A stretch of DNA of 64,000 nucleotides from Citricoccus sp. K5 (GCF_902506195.1 NZ_LR732817.1:699147-763146); one strand, 5' to 3'; positions 25,189 to 33,203 are shown, counted from the first letter of the stretch. Numbers and translations are program-made. Notes: generated by a model from the letters alone, not told the origin.

Positions 25189-25806
25189 ATGGACCACGGC
25201 ACGCGGCAGGATTCCGAAGGACTCCAGCAGCAGGTGATGCGGTCGGCCGACCGCCAACCCTTCGATCTCGCGGACCGGCGCACCTTCGGATACCACCGCA
25301 AGCAGGTGGACCGGTTCCTGGCCCGGGCCCGAGTCGCCTATGAGGGCGGTGGAGACCTGCGCTCAGCTGACATCCGCCACATCACCTTCGACGCGGTCAA
25401 GGGCGGCTACCAGGCTGAGCAGGTGGACGACGTCTTGGACCGGCTCGAGGACGCCCTTGCCCGGACTGAGCGCGAACGGCGCATCGAACTCGAGGGCGAG
25501 GACGCCTGGATGGGCCGGGTCGACGCCTCCATCGACGTCCTCCGGGGCCGTCTCGACCGCCCCGACGGCGAGCGGTTCCGCCGCCCGGCCCGGGACCGGG
25601 ACGGCAGTTACGACCGGGCTGAGGTGGACGCCCTGTGCCACTGCCTCTCGGCTCGCTTCGACGATCGCCCGGGGGGTGCGGAACTGAGTGCCGATGACGT
25701 GCGCAGGGCAGTGTTCGCGGCCGCTCCCGGCACCGACGGTTATGACGAGGCGCAGGTGGACGCATTCCTCGATGCCGCCATCGACGTGCTATCCGTCCTC
25801 GACTGA
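25189..25806 (+). CDS. DivIVA-domain protein
   Basis: A 205-residue soluble protein with repeated DivIVA-type modules: FDLADRRTFGYHRKQVDRFL, then DIRHITFDAVKGGYQAEQVD, then DVRRAVFAAAPGTDGYDEAQVDAFLD. Each has the F...xGYxxxQVDxFL pattern that binds curved membrane. A full-length coiled coil like that of Wag31 is lacking, so it is not the main polar-growth organiser. GAAGGAG lies 8 nt before ATG 25189. A gene of this kind often lies between cdsA and dxr in Micrococcaceae. Its role is unknown. Confidence 0.8.
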   Translation: MDHGTRQDSEGLQQQVMRSADRQPFDLADRRTFGYHRKQVDRFLARARVAYEGGGDLRSADIRHITFDAVKGGYQAEQVDDVLDRLEDALARTERERRIELEGEDAWMGRVDASIDVLRGRLDRPDGERFRRPARDRDGSYDRAEVDALCHCLSARFDDRPGGAELSADDVRRAVFAAAPGTDGYDEAQVDAFLDAAIDVLSVLD

Positions 25807-25846
25807 CTTACCCGGCCGGCTCGAGACTGTCCCGCTCGAAACGTCT

Positions 25847-26317
25847 TTAGCCGCTCAGGAGAGACTCGACGAGCGGCACCGTCCGCCAGGCGACCAGCTC
25901 GGTCATGGCCAGGGACGTGTCCGCGCGGTCTACCCCGTCGATCTGCAGGATCCGCGAGTGGATCCTGAACAGGTCCTCCGCGTTCCGTGCCGCCACCCGG
26001 GCCAGGACATCCGCCGAGCCGGTCAGGCCGTGGGCCTGGACCACTTCGGGAATCCCGCGCAGTGCCGCGGTGATCTCGGTGAGTTGCTGCTGATGGACGT
26101 GGATCTGCACGAACGCCGTCAGCGGGTGCCCGAGGGCGTCCATGCTGATCCGACGTTCGAAGGGCAGGAACACCCCCTCGTCTGTGAGCCGGACCAGGCG
26201 TGCCTGGACCGTGTTGCGGGACAGGGAAAGGGCCTGGGCGAGGGCCACGGTGGTGGCATCCGGTGTCTTCGAGAGCTCCACGAGGAGCCTCAGGTCGGTG
26301 GTGTCCAACGTGCGCAT
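25847..26317 (-). CDS. Lrp/AsnC-family transcriptional regulator
   Basis: A 156-residue feast/famine regulator. The N-terminal HTH is DTTDLRLLVELSKTPDATTVA then LAQALSLSRNTVQARLVRL; the C-terminal RAM ligand domain starts at HPLTAFVQIHVHQQQ. It lies divergent from bkdABC with 183 bp between the starts, so it is the likely local regulator responding to branched-chain amino acids (compare BkdR). ATG 26317 has GGGAAA 9 nt upstream. A TACGCT box on the minus strand (26382-26377) is a likely promoter, and its upstream part overlaps the CRP-type dyad. Confidence 0.88.
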   Translation of the reverse strand: MRTLDTTDLRLLVELSKTPDATTVALAQALSLSRNTVQARLVRLTDEGVFLPFERRISMDALGHPLTAFVQIHVHQQQLTEITAALRGIPEVVQAHGLTGSADVLARVAARNAEDLFRIHSRILQIDGVDRADTSLAMTELVAWRTVPLVESLLSG

Positions 26318-26384
26318 GATGCTCACTTTCCCTGGAGGGTCTCGGGCGGTCTCTGAGCAGGGTGCCCAGTGCGAATAGCGTACC

Positions 26385-26413
26385 TTGTGCAACCTCCTCC
26401 CTGTGACTAGCAT
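26385..26413 (+). promoter_or_regulatory. bkd operon promoter
   Basis: -35 TTGTGC, a 17-bp spacer and -10 TAGCAT. The -10 box lies inside the CRP-type dyad (26399-26420). The leader to ATG 26501 would be about 80 nt. Confidence 0.5.
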
Positions 26414-26420
26414 CACAGGG
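26399..26420. promoter_or_regulatory. CRP/GlxR-type operator over the bkd -10 box
   Basis: The core TGTGACTAGCATCACA has both perfect half sites TGTGA and TCACA at 6-bp spacing; the flanks extend the arms to 8 bp each (CCCTGTGA and TCACAGGG). The position on the -10 box of bkdA and the -35 region of the divergent lrp gene suggests repression of bkd. Confidence 0.7.
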
Positions 26421-26500
26421 AATAGCGGTCGACACCCTGACCGCGTCCACGGCTATGGCACGGCACCTCACCAGGTGCGGGCCTGAACGAGGAGGTCACC

Positions 26501-27643
26501 ATGGGATCCACCAGCCTGATTCCCCCATCAACCGGCATGCCCCACGTCCCCGAACCGGACCTGCTCCAGGTGCTGACCCCGGAGGGCCATCGCCGTCCGG
26601 ACCATGATCTGGATCCCTGGCTGGATGACGTCACCCCCGCGATGCTGAGGTCCCTGCACCGGGACATGACCCTCATCCGCCGGATCGACACGGAGTGCAC
26701 GCACCTCCAGCGTCAGGGAGAACTCGCCCTGTGGCCGCCGCTGCTGGGGCAGGAGGCCGCTCAGGCCGGTTCGGCCGTGGCCCTGCAGCAGGACGACTAC
26801 GTCTTCCCCTCCTACCGCGAGAACGGCGTGGCCTACCTGCGGGGCGTCGATCCGCTGGGCCTGGTCCGTCTGTGGCGTGGTGCAACGTTCGCCGGCTGGA
26901 AGCCTCAGGACCACAACTTCGCGGCCCAGCAGATCATCATCGGCGCCCAGGCGCTGCATGCCGTCGGCTACGCCATGGGCATCACCCGGGACGGCGCGGA
27001 CGCGGCGGCCATCGGCTACTTCGGCGACGGCGCCACCAGCCAGGGCGACGTCAACGAGGCCATGGTGTTCGCCGCCAGCTTCCACGCCCCCGTGGTGTTC
27101 TTCTGCCAGAACAACCACTGGGCGATCTCCGAGCCGGTCGGCCTGCAGGCCAAGCGCCACATCGCCGACCGTCCCTGGGGCTTCGGCATCCCCGCGATGC
27201 GTGTGGACGGCAACGATGTCCTCGCGGTCATGGCCGCCACCCGACGAGCGCTCGAACGGGCCCGCAACGGCGGCGGACCGACCTTCATCGAGGCGGTGAC
27301 CTACCGTATGGGACCCCACACCACAGCGGACGATCCGACCCGCTATCGGGACGCGGCCGAGGTGGAGGCCTGGCGCGCCAAGGACCCCATCGACCGACTT
27401 GAGAAGCACCTGGCCGAACTGGGGGAGGACGTCGAGGCCCTCACGGCGGACTCCACCGCTGCGGCGGATGCCATGGCCGGGACATTGCGGGCCGGAGTCG
27501 CCGACCTGACCGATCCGGAGCCTGCCGAACTCTTCGACCACGTGTACGCGGAGCCGCACCACGAGCTGGAGCGTCAGCGAGAGCACTACCGTCTCTACCT
27601 GGAGCAATTCGACGGACCACGGCTGGAAGCGGGTGCGCGATGA
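26501..27643 (+). CDS. bkdA: 2-oxoacid dehydrogenase E1 alpha subunit (branched-chain type)
   Basis: A 380-residue thiamine-diphosphate enzyme subunit that decarboxylates a 2-oxoacid. The TPP-binding motif is GYFGDGATSQGDVNEAMVFA ending with CQNNHWAIS. The phosphorylation-loop-like YRMGPHTTADDPTRYR is typical of E1 alpha of the branched-chain/pyruvate type. GAGGAGG precedes ATG 26501. It is first in bkdABC, and the Lrp gene next door supports branched-chain 2-oxoacids as substrates over pyruvate. An E1 alpha for pyruvate cannot be excluded. Confidence 0.85.
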   Translation: MGSTSLIPPSTGMPHVPEPDLLQVLTPEGHRRPDHDLDPWLDDVTPAMLRSLHRDMTLIRRIDTECTHLQRQGELALWPPLLGQEAAQAGSAVALQQDDYVFPSYRENGVAYLRGVDPLGLVRLWRGATFAGWKPQDHNFAAQQIIIGAQALHAVGYAMGITRDGADAAAIGYFGDGATSQGDVNEAMVFAASFHAPVVFFCQNNHWAISEPVGLQAKRHIADRPWGFGIPAMRVDGNDVLAVMAATRRALERARNGGGPTFIEAVTYRMGPHTTADDPTRYRDAAEVEAWRAKDPIDRLEKHLAELGEDVEALTADSTAAADAMAGTLRAGVADLTDPEPAELFDHVYAEPHHELERQREHYRLYLEQFDGPRLEAGAR

Positions 27644-28707
27644 CGGGCGCCGCCGCCGAGAACCTCACCTTCGGCAAGGCCATCAACGCCGGCCTGCGTG
27701 CCGCCCTGGCCGATGACCCCGCCGTCCTGCTCATGGGCGAGGACATCGGCAAGCTCGGGGGAGTCTTCCGCATCACCGACGGCCTGCAGGACGAGTTCGG
27801 CGAGGACCGCGTGGTGGACACGCCCCTGGCCGAGTCCGGCATCATGGGCACTGCCGTCGGCCTGGCCTACCGGGGCTACCGTCCCGTCGTGGAGATCCAG
27901 TTCGACGGGTTCGTCTATCCCTCCTTCGATCAGATCGTCTCGCAGGTCGCCAAGCTCTACCACCGCACCCACGGGGCCGTGACCATGCCGATCACCATCC
28001 GCATCCCCTTTGGCGGCGGCATTGGCTCGCCGGAGCACCACTCGGAGTCGCCGGAGGCCTACTTCGTCCACACGGCCGGGCTGCGGGTCGTCTCCCCCTC
28101 CACGCCGCAGGAGGGGTTCGACCTCATCCGCGCGGCCGTCGCCAGCAACGACCCGGTCGTCTACCTGGAGCCGAAGCGCCGCTACCATGACAAGGCTCCC
28201 GTGGACCTCTCGGCTCCGCTGCGCCCTCTGGGCCCGGCCGCCCTGGCCGTCGAGGGATCCGACGTCACCCTGGTGACCTATGGTCCGCTGGTGAAGACCT
28301 GCCTGCAGGCCGCAGAGGCCGCCGCCGCGGAGGGTGCCTCGCTCGAGGTGATCGACCTGAGGTCGCTGTCCCCGATCGACTTCGGACTCATCGAGTCCTC
28401 CGTGCGCAAGACCGGCCGGCTCGTGATCGCCCATGAGGCCTCCCGCACCGGGGGGCTGGGCGCCGAGATCGCGGCCACGGTGACCGAGCGCTGCTTCCAC
28501 TGGCTGGAGCACCCGCCGGTGCGTGTCACCGGATTCGACATCCCGTACCCGCCGGCCAAACTCGAGCACCATCACGTGCCGGATCTGGACCGCATCCTCG
28601 ACGGGGTGGACCGGGCCCTGGGCCGCCCCAACTCGCTCGACTCCCTGGACCCCTTCGCGGCACCCGTACCCCTGGGTTCCGCGTCCGACCACACGTCAGG
28701 AGCCTGA
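27640..28707 (+). CDS. bkdB: 2-oxoacid dehydrogenase E1 beta subunit (branched-chain type)
   Basis: A 355-residue partner of E1 alpha in the alpha2beta2 decarboxylase. LLMGEDIGKLGGVFRITDGL and DTPLAESGIMGTAVGLAYRG are the transketolase-like pyrimidine domain. PVVYLEPKRRYHDKAPVD carries the EPKRRY segment typical of branched-chain E1 beta. The C-terminal transketolase fold has LVIAHEASRTGGLGAEIAA. It begins in an ATGA overlap with bkdA, so the subunits are translationally coupled. Confidence 0.88.
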   Translation: MTGAAAENLTFGKAINAGLRAALADDPAVLLMGEDIGKLGGVFRITDGLQDEFGEDRVVDTPLAESGIMGTAVGLAYRGYRPVVEIQFDGFVYPSFDQIVSQVAKLYHRTHGAVTMPITIRIPFGGGIGSPEHHSESPEAYFVHTAGLRVVSPSTPQEGFDLIRAAVASNDPVVYLEPKRRYHDKAPVDLSAPLRPLGPAALAVEGSDVTLVTYGPLVKTCLQAAEAAAAEGASLEVIDLRSLSPIDFGLIESSVRKTGRLVIAHEASRTGGLGAEIAATVTERCFHWLEHPPVRVTGFDIPYPPAKLEHHHVPDLDRILDGVDRALGRPNSLDSLDPFAAPVPLGSASDHTSGA

Positions 28708-28708
28708 C

Positions 28709-30100
28709 ATGCTCAAGGTCTTCAACCTGCCCGATCTCGGCGAGGGGCTGACCGAGTCCGAGCTTCTGTCCTGGAAGGTCGCGGTCGGTGACACCGTGAA
28801 GGTGAACGACGTGCTCGCGGACGTGGAGACGGCCAAAGCGGTCGTGGAGCTGTCCAGTCCCTTCGACGGCACCATCGCCGAACTGCACGGGGAGTCCGGC
28901 ACCGTCGTCCAGGTCGGAGCACCCATCGTGTCCTTCGACCTGCCCGGAGCGGAACCCGGCAAGACCGACAACACCGCGGTGCCCGACGCCGGCTCCTCCT
29001 CCCTGCCGGATGGCCGGGTTCCGACGCTGGTCGGTTACGGCGCGGCGGTGGAGGGGGCCGGGCGCCCCGCCCGCCGCGCCCGGGCAGGGCGGCCCGCGGC
29101 GCCCGATCCGGTGCCGGCAGCCCAGCCGTCTGGCTCGCCGTCCTCGATACCGGCGCCGGCGGGGGCCACCGCGACGCTCACGGCCGAGCGCCCGCGCTCC
29201 ACCCCGCCGGTCCGCAAGCTCGCCCGCGACCTCGGGGTGGACATCGCCCTGCTCACGGGCAGCGGAGCGGGTGGAGTGGTGACCCGCGAGGATGTCACGG
29301 CGGCCGCGGACGATGCGCGGCCGGCGTCGGGCAGTCCGTCCGGGACGGATACCCTGACCGAGGCCGCGGCCGGTGGAGTCCGCACCCTCGGGGGCCGGCC
29401 CCGCACGGAGGAGGAGCCGATCCGCTCCGTCCGCAAGGCCACCGCTGCCGCCATGACGTCCAGCGCGTTCACCGCTCCGCATGTGACGGAGTTCCTGACC
29501 GTGGACGTCACCGAATCCATGGAGTTGTTGCAGGAGGTGAGGCAGCGGCGGGACTTCCGCGAGTTGAAGCTCACCCCGCTCACCCTGGTGGCCCGGGCCG
29601 CCTGCCTGGCGCTGGAGCGCACGCCCGAACTCAACGCCCGGTGGGACGGGGACGGTGGGCGGATCATCCGGCAGAACTACGTCAACCTGGGCATCGCCGC
29701 GGCCACCCCGCGCGGACTCATGGTGCCGAACCTCAAGGACGCCCAGGCCGCAGACCTGCGCTCGCTGGCGATCAGGCTGGCCGAACTGACGGCGGTGGCG
29801 CGGGAGGGGAAGCTGACGCCCGAGCAGCTCTCCGGGGGTACCTTCACCCTGACCAACGTGGGGGTCTTCGGGGTCGATGCCGGCACCCCCATCATCAATC
29901 CGGGGGAGGCGGGCATCCTGGCCATCGGCCAGGTCCGGCGGATGCCGTGGGAGTACCGGGACGAGATCGCGCTGCGCCAGGTGATGACGCTGTCCCTGTC
30001 CTTCGACCACCGGCTGGTGGACGGCGAGCAGGGCTCGCGGTTCCTGGCGGACGTCGGCGCGGTTCTGGCCCGCCCGGGCATGGCCCTGGCGCTGTTCTAA
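28709..30100 (+). CDS. bkdC: 2-oxoacid dehydrogenase E2, dihydrolipoamide acyltransferase
   Basis: A 463-residue E2 core. The lipoyl domain has DVETAKAVVELSSPFDG with the lipoylated Lys near residue 44. The peripheral-subunit-binding domain is PPVRKLARDLGVDIALLTGS, near residue 164. The catalytic domain has TNVGVFGVDAGTPIINPGEA and LSFDHRLVDGEQGSRFL (His near 433). It has one lipoyl domain, then a Pro/Ala linker. AGGAG precedes ATG 28709, 1 nt after the bkdB stop. No E3 (lipoamide dehydrogenase) gene follows; E3 must come from elsewhere. Confidence 0.9.
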   Translation: MLKVFNLPDLGEGLTESELLSWKVAVGDTVKVNDVLADVETAKAVVELSSPFDGTIAELHGESGTVVQVGAPIVSFDLPGAEPGKTDNTAVPDAGSSSLPDGRVPTLVGYGAAVEGAGRPARRARAGRPAAPDPVPAAQPSGSPSSIPAPAGATATLTAERPRSTPPVRKLARDLGVDIALLTGSGAGGVVTREDVTAAADDARPASGSPSGTDTLTEAAAGGVRTLGGRPRTEEEPIRSVRKATAAAMTSSAFTAPHVTEFLTVDVTESMELLQEVRQRRDFRELKLTPLTLVARAACLALERTPELNARWDGDGGRIIRQNYVNLGIAAATPRGLMVPNLKDAQAADLRSLAIRLAELTAVAREGKLTPEQLSGGTFTLTNVGVFGVDAGTPIINPGEAGILAIGQVRRMPWEYRDEIALRQVMTLSLSFDHRLVDGEQGSRFLADVGAVLARPGMALALF

Positions 30101-30119
30101 GGCCGATCAGCCGAGGTGG

Positions 30120-30584
30120 TCAGCCGAGCTGCATGATGAGCTCGGTGACCACCTCGGACCGTGCGTTGGAGAAGTTCTTGTCCTCGCCCACCACGGAGAA
30201 GCCGCGGCGGGTGAGAATCTTCTGCGAACCGATGTTGTCCGCCGGCACGTGCGCGCGCAGGGGACGGTCCGTGAAGGCCTCCAGCAGGGCATCCACCGCG
30301 GAGGTGGTGATGCCCTGGCCCCAATACTCACGGGCGGTCCAGAAGGAGAGTTCCGGCTCCTCGCCGATGCCGGAGACGACGACGGCCCCGGCGACCTGGC
30401 CGTCCTGCTCGATCGTCCGGACTTTCGTGGTGGGGTCCTCGAGCAACCGGGACCAGTGGTAGTCGAACACGCCGCGGTCCTGGGGACTGCGCGGGGCGAA
30501 GGCGGCCATCAGGTTGGCCTCGGGATCCTGCTGGTGCTCAAAGAAGTAGTCCAGGTCCTCGGACCGGACTTCACGAAGTTGCAC
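30120..30584 (-). CDS. GNAT-family N-acetyltransferase (RimJ-like)
   Basis: A GNAT of about 155 residues. QLREVRSEDLDYFFEHQQDP opens the fold. The acetyl-CoA-binding motif region is FWTAREYWGQGITTSAVDAL, and the typical GNxxSQKIL segment appears as ADNIGSQKILTRRGF. Substrate unknown. GTG 30584 is listed, but GGAGG sits 11 nt before it and only 5 nt before an in-frame ATT at 30590, which may be the true start (giving MSVQLREV, the usual beginning in relatives). It converges with the bkd operon. Confidence 0.8.
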   Translation of the reverse strand: MQLREVRSEDLDYFFEHQQDPEANLMAAFAPRSPQDRGVFDYHWSRLLEDPTTKVRTIEQDGQVAGAVVVSGIGEEPELSFWTAREYWGQGITTSAVDALLEAFTDRPLRAHVPADNIGSQKILTRRGFSVVGEDKNFSNARSEVVTELIMQLG

Positions 30585-30659
30585 GGAAATGGTGACCTCC
30601 TCGTCACGGGGTGGGGCCTGAACCACGGTGGCCCTCGCTCTCACACTGTACGCGGAATA

Positions 30660-31265
30660 CTAGCGGGCCTCGGATCCCGCCAGCAGCGCGGACAGGGCCA
30701 TCCCCTCCAACAGGGTGCGCCGTCCTCGCTGCTCGGAGGGTGAGCGGCGGACCGAATGCGGGGTGGAGTTCACGAGCCCGAGGGCCGCCTGGGTGCGGAA
30801 GACCGCGGTGCCATGGTCCTCGTCCGGGTGCAGCAACCGCAGTTGGCCCGCCCAGACCTCGATGTAGTCCCGCTGGAGCCGGACCACCTCGGCGCGCACG
30901 TCCGGCTCGAGATGGCGCATCTCCCTTCCCTGAACGGCGATCACGTCGCGGTGGGAGAGGGCGAAGTCCGTCTGGAAGCGCACGAGGCCGGTCAGGGCAT
31001 CTCGTGCTCCGTCCTCGGCGCCGGCCACTCGGTGGGCGCCGTCCAGCAGGTCCTGGCTGACCTGGAGCAGCAGCTCGCCGAGGACGGCGGTCTTGCCGGG
31101 GAAGTGCCGGTACACCGCCGGGCCGCTGACACCGCAGGCCGCGCCCAGGTCCTCCAATCGGACCGACGTGAAGCCCCGGTCGGCGAACAGCCGGGCGGCG
31201 GCCTCCAGCAGGGATTGCCGGCGATCGGCCTTGGCGGTGGCACGAGCGGTCTGTTCGGAGGTCAT
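30660..31265 (-). CDS. TetR-family transcriptional regulator
   Basis: A 201-residue TetR repressor. The HTH is SLLEAAARLFADRGFTSVRL followed by DLGAACGVSGPAVYRHFPGK, and the ligand domain follows from about residue 75. Being divergent from an acyl-CoA dehydrogenase with a palindrome between them, it probably senses an acyl-CoA or fatty acid and represses that gene and itself. ATG 31265 has no strong ribosome binding site. Relatives control fatty-acid or short-chain acyl-CoA degradation; the ligand is inferred. Confidence 0.87.
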   Translation of the reverse strand: MTSEQTARATAKADRRQSLLEAAARLFADRGFTSVRLEDLGAACGVSGPAVYRHFPGKTAVLGELLLQVSQDLLDGAHRVAGAEDGARDALTGLVRFQTDFALSHRDVIAVQGREMRHLEPDVRAEVVRLQRDYIEVWAGQLRLLHPDEDHGTAVFRTQAALGLVNSTPHSVRRSPSEQRGRRTLLEGMALSALLAGSEAR

Positions 31266-31409
31266 GGCGTCCTGGCGATGTCGGTGGGCTGAGCCGGAGG
31301 CGGTTGCGAGGCGGGCTCGGGGGCTGATTCGGGGCGGTGCTGGTGGGGGCCGGGCGGTCCGGTGGTGGACAGCGAGCGCCCAGGGTGTCTACGATCACAC
31401 CATTGTTTC

Positions 31410-31427
31410 AGTTAATCACGATTTACT
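31410..31427. promoter_or_regulatory. Candidate TetR operator
   Basis: AGTTAATCACGATTTACT is an imperfect dyad in which 7 of 9 base pairs match. It is AT-rich and lies 15 bp before the acyl-CoA dehydrogenase start at 31443, in the divergent gap with the tetR gene. Confidence 0.5.
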
Positions 31428-31442
31428 CAGATGGGACACGCC

Positions 31443-32642
31443 ATGAGCACCACCCAGCATTCTGCCGGTCTGGCCGGACCTGAACTCGACGAGGACTACC
31501 GGGACCTGGTCGGCACCGTCCGGGAATTCGCCGACGAGGTGGTGGCACCGGTCTCCGCCGGCCTGGATGCCCGCCATGAGTTCCCCTACGAGATCGTGCG
31601 CCAGATGGGGGAGATGGGTCTGTTCGGCCTGCCGTTCCCGGAGGAGTACGGCGGCATGGGTGGCGATTACTTCGCGCTGGCGCTGGCCCTCGAGGAGCTG
31701 GGACGGGTGAATCAGTCCGTCGCCATCACCCTGGAAGCCGGGGTGTCCCTGGGGGCCATGCCGGTCTACCGCTTCGGCACGGAGGAGCAGAAGAACACGT
31801 GGCTTCCGGATCTCGTCACGGCCCGTGCCCTGGCCGGCTTCGGGCTGACCGAGCCCAACGGCGGGTCGGACGCCGGGGGGACCCAGACCACGGCGACCCT
31901 GGCCGACGGCACCTGGACCGTGAACGGGGCCAAGGAGTTCATCACCAACTCCGGCACGGACATCACCCGCCTCGTCACCGTCACGGCCGTGACCGGCATC
32001 AACGAGGGGAAGAAGGGGCCGGGCGGCAGTCCGGGCAAGGAGATCTCCACCCTCCTGGTGCCCTCCGGCACGCCCGGGTTCACCGTGGGCGGGGCCTACG
32101 ACAAGATGGGCTGGAACTCCTCGGACACCCACCCGCTGTTCTTCGACGGCGCCCAGGTGCCGGAGGCGAACCTCCTGGGCGAGCGGGGCCGTGGCTACGC
32201 CAACTTCCTCTCGATCCTGGACGAGGGGCGCATCGCCATCGCCGCCCTGTCCACGGGGGCGGCCCAGGGATGCGTGGATGAATCGATCGCCTATGCGAAG
32301 ACCCGGACCGCCTTCGGCCAGGCCATCGGCAAGAACCAGGCCGTGTCCTTCAAGATCGCCCGGATGCAGGCGCGCGCCCACTCGGCTCGGTTGGCGTACT
32401 ACGAGGCGGCGGCCAAGATGCTGGCGGGCAAGCCGTTCAAGACGGAGGCGGCCATCGCCAAGCTGGTCGCCGGAGAGGCGGCCATGGATAATGCGCGGGA
32501 TGCCACGCAGGTGTTCGGTGGTTACGGGTTCATGAACGAGTCCCTGGTGGCGCGCCACTACCGTGACTCGAAGATCCTGGAGATCGGTGAGGGCACCACC
32601 GAGGTCCAGCTCATGCTGATCGCGCGCTCACTCGGGCTCTGA
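31443..32642 (+). CDS. Acyl-CoA dehydrogenase
   Basis: A 399-residue FAD enzyme that desaturates acyl-CoA at the alpha-beta bond. Signatures: GFGLTEPNGGSDAGGTQTTA (FAD/substrate loop), NGAKEFITNSGTDI, AYAKTRTAFGQAIGKNQAV and QVFGGYGFMNESLVARHYRD. The C-terminal EIGEGTTEVQLMLIAR carries the catalytic-position Glu region. It is closest in feel to short/branched-chain dehydrogenases, which would connect with the bkd products isobutyryl-, isovaleryl- or 2-methylbutyryl-CoA; this is inference. ATG 31443 has GGGA 6 nt upstream; an ATG at 31431 is an alternative. Confidence 0.92.
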   Translation: MSTTQHSAGLAGPELDEDYRDLVGTVREFADEVVAPVSAGLDARHEFPYEIVRQMGEMGLFGLPFPEEYGGMGGDYFALALALEELGRVNQSVAITLEAGVSLGAMPVYRFGTEEQKNTWLPDLVTARALAGFGLTEPNGGSDAGGTQTTATLADGTWTVNGAKEFITNSGTDITRLVTVTAVTGINEGKKGPGGSPGKEISTLLVPSGTPGFTVGGAYDKMGWNSSDTHPLFFDGAQVPEANLLGERGRGYANFLSILDEGRIAIAALSTGAAQGCVDESIAYAKTRTAFGQAIGKNQAVSFKIARMQARAHSARLAYYEAAAKMLAGKPFKTEAAIAKLVAGEAAMDNARDATQVFGGYGFMNESLVARHYRDSKILEIGEGTTEVQLMLIARSLGL

Positions 32643-32680
32643 CCTCGCGCGACACCGAGGCTGGGATTTACTCGAATGGC

Positions 32681-32696
32681 TGTGATCTGGATCACC
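32681..32696. promoter_or_regulatory. CRP/GlxR-type operator at acetate-uptake promoter
   Basis: TGTGATCTGGATCACC holds TGTGA and TCACc at 6-bp spacing (9 of 10 consensus positions) and a perfect GTGATC/GATCAC dyad. It covers the -35 region of the promoter whose -10 box is at 32704. Confidence 0.6.
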
Positions 32697-32703
32697 GAAC
32701 GCT

Positions 32704-32709
32704 TAGGAT
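32704..32709 (+). promoter_or_regulatory. -10 box of DUF485-symporter operon
   Basis: TAGGAT followed by GG; the 17-bp-distant -35 position is TGTGAT, inside the CRP-type site. The leader to GTG 32763 is about 47 nt. Confidence 0.5.
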
Positions 32710-32762
32710 GGCCGAGTCATACTCGCCGGTAGCCTGCGGGCACCACACTGACTGGGGGATAC

Positions 32763-33203
32763 GTGTCTTCAACACCACACCCGGACCTGGCCGACAACGG
32801 CCATGTCGATTTTCGCGCCGTTCAAGCCACGCCACAGTTCCAGGAGTTGCGGAAGACCCACCGCAGCTTCGTCTTCCCGTGGACCGTGGTCTTCATCGTC
32901 TGGTACTTCCTGTACGTCATCCTCGCGGCCTACGCCCCAGAGTTCATGTCCATCAAGGTCCTCGGCAACATCAACCTGGGACTGGTGATCGGACTCCTGC
33001 AATTCGTCTCGACCTTCGTCATCACCGGGCTCTATGTGGCCTTCTCCAACAAGAAGCTGGATCCCAAGTCCACGGCCATCCGCGAGGAGCTCGAGGCCCT
33101 GGACCCGAGCATCGCCAACCAGAGCCTCTCCGGTTCCGGTGTACTGACCGATGAGCCGACCGATGAGCCGACCGATGAGCCGACCGATGGAGGTCAGAAG
33201 TGA
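32763..33203 (+). CDS. DUF485 small membrane protein (YjcH-like)
   Basis: A 146-residue protein with two transmembrane helices (FVFPWTVVFIVWYFLYVILA and LGLVIGLLQFVSTFVITGLY), the DUF485 layout found with acetate symporters. The N-terminal part ATPQFQELRKTHRSFVFP is conserved. The C-terminus is an unusual TDEP repeat (four units) encoded by a 12-bp tandem repeat. GTG 32763 has a GGGGG run 3-8 nt upstream. Its stop overlaps the start of the symporter gene, so the two are coupled. Confidence 0.88.
   Translation: MSSTPHPDLADNGHVDFRAVQATPQFQELRKTHRSFVFPWTVVFIVWYFLYVILAAYAPEFMSIKVLGNINLGLVIGLLQFVSTFVITGLYVAFSNKKLDPKSTAIREELEALDPSIANQSLSGSGVLTDEPTDEPTDEPTDGGQK
33147..33190 (+). repeat. 12-bp tandem repeat in DUF485 gene
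   Basis: ACCGATGAGCCG occurs three times plus a partial fourth copy. It encodes TDEP units and keeps the frame whatever the copy number, so strains may vary in length. Confidence 0.8.

Noticed and set aside
31387-31404. GGTGT...ACACC inverted repeat upstream of the acyl-CoA dehydrogenase
   Set aside because: Arms of 5 bp over an 8-bp spacer are weak, and it does not fit CRP half sites; the dyad at 31410 is better.
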